The position numbers were made by a program, and so were the translations under genes. Positions 1 through 7,139 of a stretch of DNA of 14,203 nt are shown one piece after another. The stretch comes from JBGQBN01 sp041494805 (GTDB lineage Bacteria > Acidobacteriota > Terriglobia > Terriglobales > Acidobacteriaceae), in the NCBI GenBank assembly GCA_041494805.1, contig JBGQBN010000076.1, positions 1 through 14,203 on the forward strand. The letters run 5' to 3'. Numbering within the stretch: position 1 is the first letter of the stretch; every line of letters begins with the position of its first letter. The notes under the pieces are model-generated. The model made no database searches and had not been told where the DNA came from. It saw only the letters and a program-made list of their open reading frames with translations.

Positions 1-442
1 CCAGGTTCAAGCCGGCCCCGGTCGAGGCGGGCACGGTGAGCAGGTACAACCCGACGAATGCCATGCCCACGCCCACGGCGCTCCAGCGATTGATGCCACG
101 TTTCCAGAACAGCGCCAGAAAAAGCGGCACCAGCACAATCGAGACTCCGGTCAGAAACGCGGACTTCGAAGGCATGGTGTACTGCAGCCCGACCGTCTGC
201 AGTTCGTTCCCCACAAACAGAAAAACGCCAACCAGAATGCCGGAAACCAGAGAACCCGCATGGATGCGCGGCAGCTGGCGATGGAAAACCGCAGCCAGCA
301 CCAGCGCCGCCAGGCTCATGCGTATGGCGTTGAAGAACAGCGGAGAAATATCCGCCAGCGCATTCTTGATGACGACAAACGTCGCGCCCCAGATCAGCGT
401 GATGAACACGAGCAGAATGTGGGCTTTGAGCGAGCGGGACAC
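1..442 (-). CDS. DMT-superfamily (EamA) transporter, C-terminus cut by window edge
   Basis: Integral inner-membrane transporter of the drug/metabolite type; substrate unknown. The 147 residues present begin MSRSLKAHILL and give four or five hydrophobic helices. The first carries WGATFVVIKNAL, the usual first-helix pattern of EamA proteins. Later come FNAIRMSLAALVL, then LQTVGLQYTMPSKSAFLTG, the charged turn WKRGINRWSAVG and a further helix (GMAFVGLYLLT). This covers the first EamA repeat; the second should lie beyond position 1. The start is a GTG at 442-440. No upstream ATG is in frame and the Shine-Dalgarno is weak, so the start is moderately sure. It lies 63 bases downstream of the M20 peptidase on the same strand, so the two may be co-transcribed. 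A role in moving an amino acid or peptide product of that enzyme is only a guess. Confidence 0.85.
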   Translation of the reverse strand, partial: MSRSLKAHILLVFITLIWGATFVVIKNALADISPLFFNAIRMSLAALVLAAVFHRQLPRIHAGSLVSGILVGVFLFVGNELQTVGLQYTMPSKSAFLTGVSIVLVPLFLALFWKRGINRWSAVGVGMAFVGLYLLTVPASTGAGLNL

Positions 443-505
443 GGGATTAGAGTAGCAAACCGGAGGAGGAGACAAACCGCAGCAAGAACAGAATTGTTCT
501 CAGGG

Positions 506-1783
506 TCATCCACCGACTCCAGTCAGAGCCAGCAGGGTCAGCAAAATGCGCTTGAGCCCCAGTTCGCGTCCGCCGCAGTCGAACCACTCTTGCAGAGTAT
601 GAGCTCCACCACCGGTGCCGCCGCCACCGATGGCGATGGCTTCACGGCCCAATGACAGCGGAATGTTAGCGTCGGTCGAGGCGCGCTGGATCTGCGCCGC
701 GTTCCCCAGGTGCGCGTCCACCGCGCGAATCACCTGTAGGATGCGTGCATTCGCATCCAGTTCGCCTGCCGGACGATTGCCGATAACCACCACTTCAGAA
801 CTGAGTCCGAAGGGGCGCCGTTGCGAGTTGCCGCGCTTCTCCACCGCCAGCGACTCCTCCTCCACCGCACGATCGAGCGCCACCCGCAGAGCGCCTTCCA
901 GGCGCTCCATCTCGACCGTGGAGGTGGACCGGATGTCTACCCGCATGCTGGCTGATTCCGGAATGGAATTCACCGAAGTCCCGCCGCGAATCACGCCGAT
1001 GTTGAACGTGGTCTTGGGCGACGTAGGCACCGGCGTTTGCGTAAAAGCCTGAATCGCCCGCGCCAGCACCAGGATGGGGTTGGGTGCGCCGAAGTCGCTC
1101 CAGGAGTGTCCGCCCGGGCCGCGCACAATCACTTCGAAACGCCGGCTGCCCAGGGCCTCAGCCACAATCGTGTCGGAGCCGGCGCCATCGAGGACCAGGC
1201 TGGATGTGATCACATCTTTCCAGCGCGGCGCCGAAAAAATGTGCCGCATGCCGCGCAGATCGCCTTCCCCTTCTTCACCCACGTTTCCGATAAACACCAG
1301 CGGAAGGCCGTGCCGGATTCGCACCGCGCGCAACAGCGACACCATCGCCAGCATCGCGGTCAAACCTGCGCCGTTGTCCGATACGCCCGGCCCGTACAGC
1401 CGGCTTCCCTGCTGCCGTATGTTCAGCGGCGTGCCTGCGGGAAAAACCGTATCCATGTGAGCGCTGAGCGCGACGTAGCTTCGCCCGTAGCCAGGATGTA
1501 TGCCGAAGACATTGCCCACATCATCGTTATGGACATCGTCCAACCCAAGCTCGCGGAATCTTTCCGTCAGCCATTCGCTGCGCGCCGCCTCCCCGAACGG
1601 AGGCGCAGCAATACGCGCCAACTCCAGCTGCCAGTGGGCAAATTGCGGCTCCTGGGCGCGGAACCAGTTGAAGGCCGAGCGAACTTGCGCCAGCGCAGAG
1701 AGACGGGCTATCTCCTGCTGCACGCTGGGAGGCGTTTCCGACACTTCCGGATGCGAGCTCTGCACCATGACCTGACTCGCCAT
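506..1783 (-). CDS. M20-family zinc metallopeptidase / amidohydrolase
   Basis: Likely cytoplasmic di-zinc aminopeptidase, dipeptidase or amidohydrolase; exact substrate unknown. With the start at 1783 the protein has 425 residues. Family residues visible are His109-x-Asp111 (SAHMDTVFP), bridging Asp136 (GVSDNGAG), the catalytic/metal pair Glu170-Glu171 (GNVGEEGEGD), Asp199 and a C-terminal His395 (GGGAHTLQEW). The lid/dimerisation domain is marked by GPGGHSWSDFG (about 222-232) and GGTSVNSIPESA (about 267-278). All metal ligands seem present, so it should be active. The reading frame stays open to a TTG at 1849 and an ATG at 1846, but the extra N-terminus is proline-rich and unlike the family. 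ATG 1768 is another option. None has a strong Shine-Dalgarno. It lies 91 bases downstream of the RES toxin on the same strand. Confidence 0.88.
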   Translation of the reverse strand: MASQVMVQSSHPEVSETPPSVQQEIARLSALAQVRSAFNWFRAQEPQFAHWQLELARIAAPPFGEAARSEWLTERFRELGLDDVHNDDVGNVFGIHPGYGRSYVALSAHMDTVFPAGTPLNIRQQGSRLYGPGVSDNGAGLTAMLAMVSLLRAVRIRHGLPLVFIGNVGEEGEGDLRGMRHIFSAPRWKDVITSSLVLDGAGSDTIVAEALGSRRFEVIVRGPGGHSWSDFGAPNPILVLARAIQAFTQTPVPTSPKTTFNIGVIRGGTSVNSIPESASMRVDIRSTSTVEMERLEGALRVALDRAVEEESLAVEKRGNSQRRPFGLSSEVVVIGNRPAGELDANARILQVIRAVDAHLGNAAQIQRASTDANIPLSLGREAIAIGGGGTGGGAHTLQEWFDCGGRELGLKRILLTLLALTGVGG

Positions 1784-1874
1784 CTTACAACGCAGGGCGG
1801 GAATTGGGATTGGGGTGTAGCGAAACGGCGGATTACGGTAGGCCATCAACGCACGGGTCGGGATGGAAAACTCG

Positions 1875-2576
1875 TCATTCTTCTCCTCGCTCCGTGTCTA
1901 CACGCACGACCGGCGCTGCAAATGCATTGGGAAATGTAAGCGTCACCACGCATCCCTTCCGGACATTGGTGACCAGCGCCGGCCGAAAGCAAGCGATACA
2001 TGTTCCACCGGCGTGCCGGACGCTGGGGTAAACCACACCGGCTGAGCCTTGATTCAAAAGCTCTCGCGCAAGTTCTTGCGAAGCTCGATAGCTGTTGGGC
2101 GCAAGGCACGCGGCATGATGAGCATCGTTGCGAATGTCGTGAAACTCCGCCCGGAAATCTGCCTGATAGTCTCGGAAGGTCGCGGTCTCCTCTTCCTGCC
2201 AATTGACTTCACGCAGGCCTTCGGCAAAGTGGAATGCAACTTCGGCTTGCGCCGTGTCAAGCATGAAGCCCGCGTACCAAGCCCCACGATCAGGGCCATT
2301 AAAACGGCTTCCCTCGGGACGAGTATGAGTAAACGCGGCGTTCACAATGTGCCCGTTGGGAATGCCGAAAACCAGTTCGTGGACCGTAATCCCCGGCAGC
2401 AGATTCGCTTCTCCAAGTAGTCGCTCGTTGGTCGCGCCTTCCAGCTGGAACAAGTCCTGCAGATGTCGCTCATCAGTCGTGAGCCGTACAAAAACACTCT
2501 CGCCGCTGTCACTGTAGCGCGCGGGAATAAGGCGATGAGTGTCGTCTTGAGAAAGCCGAATGGTGCGAGTCGCCAC
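1875..2576 (-). CDS. RES-domain toxin of a type II toxin-antitoxin pair
   Basis: RES toxins consume cellular NAD+ and so halt growth; the best-studied members act as NAD+ phosphorylase or glycohydrolase and are held inactive by an Xre-type antitoxin. This protein has 233 residues. The residues that name the family are visible: Arg91 in GSRFNGP, Glu112 in AEVAFHFAEG and Ser185 in VYPSVRHAGG. Tyr101 in GAWYAGF is also conserved. The core spans about 65-200, with an N-terminal stretch of about 60 residues and a short charged tail. The start is GTG at 2576-2574. It overlaps the antitoxin stop by one base (TAGTG), which implies translational coupling and fixed stoichiometry. Since all signature residues are intact, I infer an active toxin. 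Function comes from the family; activity here is not shown. Confidence 0.9.
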   Translation of the reverse strand: MATRTIRLSQDDTHRLIPARYSDSGESVFVRLTTDERHLQDLFQLEGATNERLLGEANLLPGITVHELVFGIPNGHIVNAAFTHTRPEGSRFNGPDRGAWYAGFMLDTAQAEVAFHFAEGLREVNWQEEETATFRDYQADFRAEFHDIRNDAHHAACLAPNSYRASQELARELLNQGSAGVVYPSVRHAGGTCIACFRPALVTNVRKGCVVTLTFPNAFAAPVVRVDTERGEE

Positions 2577-3010
2577 TAGCGCCCGCCGCGCCGCGCATCC
2601 AGAAGTTGGCGCGCTCGCATCATCGCCGGCAATCCGCCTTTGAGCATGTAGGACAGCGGCGTTTCACCGCCGAACATGGGGCTGACATTAGGCAGCTGCA
2701 CCCAGGCATCGGCCAGCTTCTTGCTGTAAAGGATGTTCAAGGCTTTGAAGATTCCCAATAGCAAGGAAATCCGAGTCAGCTTGTCTTGATCCAGCGTTTT
2801 GGAGCGACGCCGCTTCAGGTTATAGAAGGCTCCATTTGAAACACCCCCCAGCAGCGCGCGAGAATCTTCATCTCGCAGTTTCCATAGGCTAGCCAACTCG
2901 AGGAATCCTCGGACGGCGGAAGGACTAAGCCGTTCCTGGACCTTCCTGCTGGAGAGCTCCGTAGGCCGCTCCAGTGCGACTCCCGCAAGTTGAACGTTTT
3001 GTGTCACCAT
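2576..3010 (-). CDS. Xre/MbcA/ParS-type antitoxin (DUF2384-like)
   Basis: Antitoxin partner of the RES toxin: it binds and blocks the toxin and usually represses its own promoter. The 144-residue protein has a helix-turn-helix-like part (about 30-90, including SAVRGFLELASLW and LLGGVSNGAFYNLKRRRS). The C-terminal part (about 95-140, LADAWVQLPN, MFGGETPLSYML, GGLPAM) matches the toxin-binding domain of this antitoxin family, where a helix ending plugs the toxin pocket. The ATG at 3010 is preceded by GGAG (3017-3020 read on the minus strand) with six bases between, a good ribosome site. Gene order, antitoxin first and toxin overlapping, is the standard one for RES-Xre pairs. A sigma70-like promoter lies just upstream. 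Confidence 0.9.
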   Translation of the reverse strand: MVTQNVQLAGVALERPTELSSRKVQERLSPSAVRGFLELASLWKLRDEDSRALLGGVSNGAFYNLKRRRSKTLDQDKLTRISLLLGIFKALNILYSKKLADAWVQLPNVSPMFGGETPLSYMLKGGLPAMMRARQLLDARRGGR

Positions 3011-3032
3011 CTAATACTCCAAGTATGTATGA

Positions 3033-3060
3033 ATAATATTACACTTTTGGAGAATGTAAA
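3033..3060 (-). promoter_or_regulatory. Probable sigma70-type promoter of the antitoxin-toxin operon
   Basis: On the minus strand TTTACA (3060-3055) and TATTAT (3038-3033) are separated by 16 bases, close to the consensus -35 and -10. The antitoxin Shine-Dalgarno and ATG follow about 15 and 25 bases later, giving a short leader. The stretch is strikingly AT-rich compared with its surroundings. AAGT at 3021-3024 and ACTT at 3043-3046 form a poor inverted repeat around the -10 that could be part of an autorepression operator; that part is speculative. Confidence 0.6.
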
Positions 3061-3130
3061 GATAGCGATTTAGACCAATAGAATCAACTGTATACGTCTT
3101 TGCTTCCGGGAGGTCTTGCGTTCTCGGGAG

Positions 3131-3166
3131 GGAAAATTGGCGACGGCTGCTCAGTCGGACGTCGCC
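3131..3166 (-). terminator. Probable intrinsic terminator overlapping the stop of the HMGL-like gene
   Basis: GGCGACG at 3139-3145 and CGTCGCC at 3160-3166 form a perfect 7-bp stem with a 14-base loop. On the minus strand the stem is followed by AATTTTCC, a short U-rich run. The stop codon (3153-3151) of the synthase-like gene lies in the loop. The U run is short, so termination could be partial. It would insulate the toxin-antitoxin promoter from upstream readthrough. Confidence 0.5.
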
Positions 3167-4401
3167 TTCGTCGCTGGCACGCACTCCAGAATTTCTGCTT
3201 CGCTGAGCGTGTGGTCCGACGCCTTGGCGCGTTTGTAGATGCGTTCCACTACTTCCTCCTTCGCGGGAATATTGCGTCGCTCCAGCCAGAACAAGACGTT
3301 TGACTTGCCGCTCATCGGCCCGATATCAATCACCTGCTCCATTCCGAACACGTGTGAAGGCACGCCGGAATAAACGGTGTTGGCGAGCTCGAGATCATTT
3401 TTCCTGTAAGCCTTGATAACCGCGGCCGCATGCACCCCGGTGGCGGTGCGGAAGGCATCTTCTCCAACCACGGGATAATTCGCCGGAATCGGCACGCCGG
3501 TGGCCTGCGACACTGCCTGGCAGTACTCCTTCAACTTGGTCAGGTCCTGGTCGGTCCACGGAGGAATGCCCATGAGTTTCAAGTTGACCAGCATCTGGTC
3601 CATCTGCGTATTGCCGACGCGCTCCCCCAGTCCTAACGCGCAAGCATGAACGCACTCGGCGCCAGCCACTAGCGCCGCCATAGAGTTGGCGATGGCCAGA
3701 CCGCGGTCGCAGTGTCCGTGCCAGTCCACGCGGATTTTTTCGCCGGAAGGCTTGACCACCTCTTCCATGATGAAGCGCACCAGGGCAAACGCTCCCATGG
3801 GCGTGGCATGTCCCGCCGTGTCACAGATCACAATCGCACGCGCGCCGCAGTTGATGGCTGTCGAGTACAGGCGCTTCACCGTCTCCGGATCACAGCGCGA
3901 GGTGTCCTCAGTGACGTACATCACGTCGAGGCCAAGCGACACACCGTACTTCACCGCCTTTTCCGTGGTCTTGAGCAGAAAATCGTCGCTCCAGCCCTCG
4001 GTGTAGCGGCGAATCGGACTCGATCCCAGAAACATCGCAGCCTCGATGTTCAGCCCCGTGCGCTGCACGATTTCCGCGACCGGGCGAATATCGTTCTCAT
4101 GCGTGCGCGCCGCACAGTTGGCGCGGATCTTCATCTTGTGGCTGACGATTTCACGCGCCAGCGCCTCCACGTGTTCCACCGCGCGCGGGCCAGCCCCGGG
4201 CAATCCCAGGTCAAGCGAGTTAATGCCCAACGTCTCCATCAGGTGGAGAATGTGAATTTTTTCCTGGATCGAGGGATCGCGCACCGAAGGCGACTGCAAA
4301 CCATCGCGCAGAGTTTCGTCGTTAAGCAGAACGTGGCCCGCGGGCCGCAGCGACGCGGGATGAATCTGGTTCCAGTCGTAGATGAGTTCGGAGGCTTTCA
4401 A
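3151..4401 (-). CDS. HMGL-like acyltransferase (isopropylmalate / homocitrate / citramalate synthase type), without regulatory domain
   Basis: Member of the DRE-TIM metallolyase group, which condenses acetyl-CoA with a 2-oxoacid, or in the lyase branch cleaves HMG-CoA. In the 416 residues I see the metal/catalytic start LNDETLRDGLQ (Arg32, Asp33), the metal site HGHCDRGLAIANS (His228, His230, Asn239), the GLGERVGNTQ signature (257-266) and a further GVHAAA (His324). The GERxGN motif favours 2-isopropylmalate-, homocitrate- or citramalate-synthase over a lyase, although RDGLQ also occurs in lyases. The length leaves no room for the LeuA C-terminal allosteric domain of about 120 residues, so leucine feedback is not expected. 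The first codon is TTG (4401-4399) with no clear Shine-Dalgarno and no ATG/GTG upstream in frame, so the start is uncertain. No other leu or lys genes lie nearby, so the exact substrate is open. Confidence 0.85.
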   Translation of the reverse strand: MKASELIYDWNQIHPASLRPAGHVLLNDETLRDGLQSPSVRDPSIQEKIHILHLMETLGINSLDLGLPGAGPRAVEHVEALAREIVSHKMKIRANCAARTHENDIRPVAEIVQRTGLNIEAAMFLGSSPIRRYTEGWSDDFLLKTTEKAVKYGVSLGLDVMYVTEDTSRCDPETVKRLYSTAINCGARAIVICDTAGHATPMGAFALVRFIMEEVVKPSGEKIRVDWHGHCDRGLAIANSMAALVAGAECVHACALGLGERVGNTQMDQMLVNLKLMGIPPWTDQDLTKLKEYCQAVSQATGVPIPANYPVVGEDAFRTATGVHAAAVIKAYRKNDLELANTVYSGVPSHVFGMEQVIDIGPMSGKSNVLFWLERRNIPAKEEVVERIYKRAKASDHTLSEAEILECVPATKATSD

Positions 4402-4475
4402 GATGTTGTCAGCATGAGCAATGACCGTGTGGGGGTGGGTCTTCGACCCGCCCGCCGAGCGCAGCTCGGCAACTC

Positions 4476-4814
4476 CTACTTCCCATCCTTAGGCGGCAAG
4501 GTCAACCCAAAGACCGAAATCTGCCCCGGCCCGGCCACGCTCAACCCACCCTTTTCAACCGGATTGGGCAAATAAAGTGTCTTGCAATGCTCGCAGCGAT
4601 ACACCTCGGCATCCGGCCCCCAGGCCTTGGCCACGTCGCCGCACGCCTGCTCGACCACGTCGGTCATATAGAACCAGCGCTTCAGATGCCCGCCACAGAA
4701 CTTTCCCTTGGCATCTTTCTCGTTGCAGGCACGCTGTCCCGGTTTCTTGATTTTGACCTTGTGATGGAAAAGCTGTTGCAGAGCGGGGGTACTGGAGGTT
4801 TCAGTTGTGGCCAA
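4476..4814 (-). CDS. Small Cys-rich, putative zinc-ribbon protein of unknown function
   Basis: I do not recognise a named family. The 112-residue protein has Cys30 and Cys40 (C-x9-C) and Cys74-Cys77 in YRCEHCKTLYLPNP, which could together bind one zinc. Cys58 lies between. The N-terminus is short and polar, and a basic stretch HHKVKIKKPGQRA precedes the first cysteine. There is no signal peptide or membrane segment. The start is TTG at 4814-4812, with GAGGGA about ten bases upstream as the possible ribosome site. It lies 74 bases upstream of the HMGL-like gene on the same strand and may be transcribed with it. The adjacency could mean a linked role, but nothing in the sequence says which. The coding call rests on the coherent cysteine pattern and on filling the space between two clear genes. 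Confidence 0.7.
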   Translation of the reverse strand: MATTETSSTPALQQLFHHKVKIKKPGQRACNEKDAKGKFCGGHLKRWFYMTDVVEQACGDVAKAWGPDAEVYRCEHCKTLYLPNPVEKGGLSVAGPGQISVFGLTLPPKDGK

Positions 4815-4959
4815 AGGAGCTATCCCTCATCGTCACGGCCGATGCGCCGCTGGATTCAGATTGAAACAGCTTATTTTACTCGAAGGGTAAAGAGCAGACC
4901 AATTGAGGGCCCCGGTGGTCGCCCGTCAGTCTGGCTACTCCGCGTGAAGATCCCAAGTC

Positions 4960-5451
4960 TTAGTCAAACTCCATCTTGGGCGCGGCCTGGTCCTGTCCCA
5001 CCCGACCGGCTCCGATGTCAGCGATAGAGTAATTTTCGCCCCGGATGGGCCCGCCTGCCATTCGTCGCAACATCGCGATCTGGCCGACGTGGGTCAGGGC
5101 ATCAGCAATCGGACCCTGGAAGAGTTTCTCAGATGGCGCCTGGAGGGACTTGGCCGAAGCCAGGTAGTCGTCAAAGCGCTTCAGCGCGGCATGGAAGCGC
5201 TCAAGTTCTTTGTCCCAGGGCAGCGGGTTGGAGTCCTGCCATCGCTCCTTCCCCTCGGCAATCGAGAGCGCCCAGTCGAGCAGGTCGCCGATGTGGGCCA
5301 AAATCCGCCCTGGGGTTCGCGAAGTCTCACTTGCACGAAACTCGGCGAAGCCTGCCGGAGCGTTGCGGACAGCTTTACCGCCTCTGTATGCCAGCGTGGC
5401 CACGGTGTGGCGCAACAATTCACGTTTCGGATCAGAAATCGCAGCCATCAT
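4960..5451 (-). CDS. DinB-like four-helix-bundle protein
   Basis: DinB/YfiT-type proteins are small helical bundles with a metal bound by three histidines; many act as thiol-dependent transferases, others are uncharacterised. The 163-residue protein shows His15 (ELLRHTVATL), His53 (ILAHIGDLLDW) and His121 (ALTHVGQIAMLRRMAG), with the spacing expected for the triad. The closing GENYS segment is also seen in this family. The start at ATG 5451 has GGGAG five to six bases upstream; a second ATG follows directly. It begins 23 bases after the aldehyde dehydrogenase stop, so the two probably form an operon. The function here is unknown; a role in handling a reactive electrophile beside the dehydrogenase is only a thought. 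Confidence 0.8.
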   Translation of the reverse strand: MMAAISDPKRELLRHTVATLAYRGGKAVRNAPAGFAEFRASETSRTPGRILAHIGDLLDWALSIAEGKERWQDSNPLPWDKELERFHAALKRFDDYLASAKSLQAPSEKLFQGPIADALTHVGQIAMLRRMAGGPIRGENYSIADIGAGRVGQDQAAPKMEFD

Positions 5452-5474
5452 TCAGTCTCCCCGCCCTTCATCTG

Positions 5475-7049
5475 CTACACCTTTCCCTTCCCCACGTACA
5501 CCCCCGCCGACCTCAGTCCACCCAACAATCGCCGCCCCAATCCGCGCGCGAACTGCAGATCGAGAAATCCTTCCATTTGCCGCGTAAACTTCTCGCCGTA
5601 TCCATACCACCAGACTTTCTTCATACCGGGCAAACGGTCGGAATCCACATACTTGATCCACACCATTTCGTCCAGCCCGAATCGTCCATGGGTGCGCCCC
5701 ACGCCGCTGGCCTTCACTCCGCCGTGTGGGGCCTCGCTGATGCCGAAGCAGGAGACGACATCGTTCACCATCACGGTCCCCGCTTGGATGCGACGGGCCA
5801 CCGTCTCGCCACGCCCCCGGTCGCGCGTCCACACACTGGCGGCAAGGCCGAATTCGGAATCGTTCGCCAAGCGGACAGCTTCCTCGTCACTGTTAAACAG
5901 CATGACTGGCAGTACGGGCCCGAAGGTTTCCTCGCGCATGATGCGCATCTCATGGGTGACGTCGGCCAGCACCGTCGGCGCATAAAAGTTGGGTCCGAGT
6001 TTTACCAGCCGCACACCGCCGGTCAGCAAACGAGCACCACGGCTCTTCGCGTCTTCCACCTGCGCTTCCACGTTGCGCAGCTGGCGCTCGTGGATCAGCG
6101 GCCCCATATCGGTTTGCGGATCCATGCCATTACCCACACGCAGCTGTTCCGTCTTGTGCACGCAGGCTTCGAGGAAGGGCTCGTACAGACTGCGATGCAC
6201 ATAGCAACGCTCCACGGAGAGGCAGGCTTGTCCGGCATTTACAAACGCGCCCCAGACGGCGCCGCTGGACGCGACTTCGACATCGGCGTCCTCGAGCACC
6301 AGCATGGGATCTTTTCCACCCAGTTCCAACACCACCGGAAGCAGCCGCGCCGCCGCAGCCTGGGCGATGCGCTTACCCGTGGGCACGCTTCCGGTAAAGA
6401 TCAGTTTGTCGATCGCGGCATTGATCAGCGCCGCGCCAGTCGCGCCATCTCCCACGACCACTTGGAATACGTCCGTGGGCACCCCGGCATAATGCAGCAG
6501 AGACTCCAGCTCCAGCGCCGCCAGCGAAGTAAACTCCGAGGGCTTCACCACCACGGAGTTCCCGGCCACGAGCGCGGCCAAGCTCTCAGTTGCAGGAATC
6601 GAGAACGGATAATTCCACGGCGAAATAATGCCGACCGCCCCGTAGGGTTCGCGCACAATGCGGCCGGCTTTGGTCTTCATGGCCAGATTGCCATGTGGAA
6701 CCGCTTCTGCGCGCAAAAGATGGTAGGCGTTTTCAATGCAGAAACGCGTAGCGTCCAGCACCACCAGAACTTCCGTCAGCAGCGCTTCGACGTAGGGTTT
6801 GCCAGCTTCCCGCGTGATTAGTCGGGCGACTTCAGATTTCTTTTCGTGAAGCCGTCGCTGAAAATCGCGCAAGATGGCAACACGCTTTCGCACTCCAAGT
6901 TCATTCCATGCCGGTTGCGCCGCGCGGGCACGGGCCACCGTCGCCTGGACTTCCAGATCCGAGGCGCATTCGAATTGGCGCAAGGTCGCGCCGGTAGCGG
7001 GATTGGTGGAAACCACCTTGCGCGTGGCGATTTGGAGATCCGTAGCCAT
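5475..7049 (-). CDS. NAD(P)+-dependent aldehyde dehydrogenase
   Basis: Oxidises an aldehyde to its acid with NAD(P)+. The 524-residue protein has the complete fold: ISPWNYPFS (Asn146 of the oxyanion hole), KPSEFT (Lys169, cofactor), FTGSVPTGK (219-226), LELGGKDPM (general base Glu242), NAGQACLSVERCYV (nucleophile Cys276) and EETFGPVLP (Glu374, nicotinamide ribose). Beyond the usual end it has a tail of about 50 residues (MKKVWWYGYGEKFTRQ and on) rich in aromatic and basic residues, as in long-chain or class-3-like members, perhaps for membrane contact. The substrate cannot be read from sequence; succinate-semialdehyde-type and fatty-aldehyde-type enzymes are both possible. The ATG at 7049 has no Shine-Dalgarno. 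That position is filled by a palindromic repeat (7055-7078). The DinB-like gene follows 23 bases after the stop. Confidence 0.93.
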   Translation of the reverse strand: MATDLQIATRKVVSTNPATGATLRQFECASDLEVQATVARARAAQPAWNELGVRKRVAILRDFQRRLHEKKSEVARLITREAGKPYVEALLTEVLVVLDATRFCIENAYHLLRAEAVPHGNLAMKTKAGRIVREPYGAVGIISPWNYPFSIPATESLAALVAGNSVVVKPSEFTSLAALELESLLHYAGVPTDVFQVVVGDGATGAALINAAIDKLIFTGSVPTGKRIAQAAAARLLPVVLELGGKDPMLVLEDADVEVASSGAVWGAFVNAGQACLSVERCYVHRSLYEPFLEACVHKTEQLRVGNGMDPQTDMGPLIHERQLRNVEAQVEDAKSRGARLLTGGVRLVKLGPNFYAPTVLADVTHEMRIMREETFGPVLPVMLFNSDEEAVRLANDSEFGLAASVWTRDRGRGETVARRIQAGTVMVNDVVSCFGISEAPHGGVKASGVGRTHGRFGLDEMVWIKYVDSDRLPGMKKVWWYGYGEKFTRQMEGFLDLQFARGLGRRLLGGLRSAGVYVGKGKV

Positions 7050-7054
7050 GCTCG

Positions 7055-7120
7055 GTAGAGACGTAGCTTGCTACGTCTGGTTCGTTCTGTCCAGAGAGAC
7101 GTTGCGAGCAACGTCTCTAC
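7055..7120. repeat. REPIN-like doublet 1 of the AGAGACGT palindrome family
   Basis: Two palindromes in inverted arrangement. The first (7059-7078) has 9-bp arms AGACGTAGC/GCTACGTCT around TT. The second (7095-7118) has 11-bp arms AGAGACGTTGC/GCAACGTCTCT around GA. The outer ends are GTAGAG (7055) and CTCTAC (to 7120); TCTGG (7076-7080) and CCAGA (7091-7095) also pair, so the whole can fold as one long hairpin. It lies between truA and the aldehyde dehydrogenase. Confidence 0.85.
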
Positions 7121-7139
7121 AGATTCGTGGAATCCGAGG

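Noticed and set aside
36..655. Plus-strand frames at the left edge
   Set aside because: Opposite the EamA transporter and the end of the M20 gene; the minus-strand reading gives coherent membrane helices.
1037..1939. Plus-strand frame of 300 codons
   Set aside because: Shadow of the M20 peptidase; composition is Arg/His-rich and no motif is present.
3712..4575. Plus-strand frame of 287 codons
   Set aside because: Opposite strand of the HMGL-like gene, whose motifs are unmistakable.
5133..6821. Long open plus-strand frame of 562 codons
   Set aside because: It lies opposite the aldehyde dehydrogenase and DinB genes, which have clear catalytic motifs; the plus-strand translation is His/Arg/Gln-rich with no family features.
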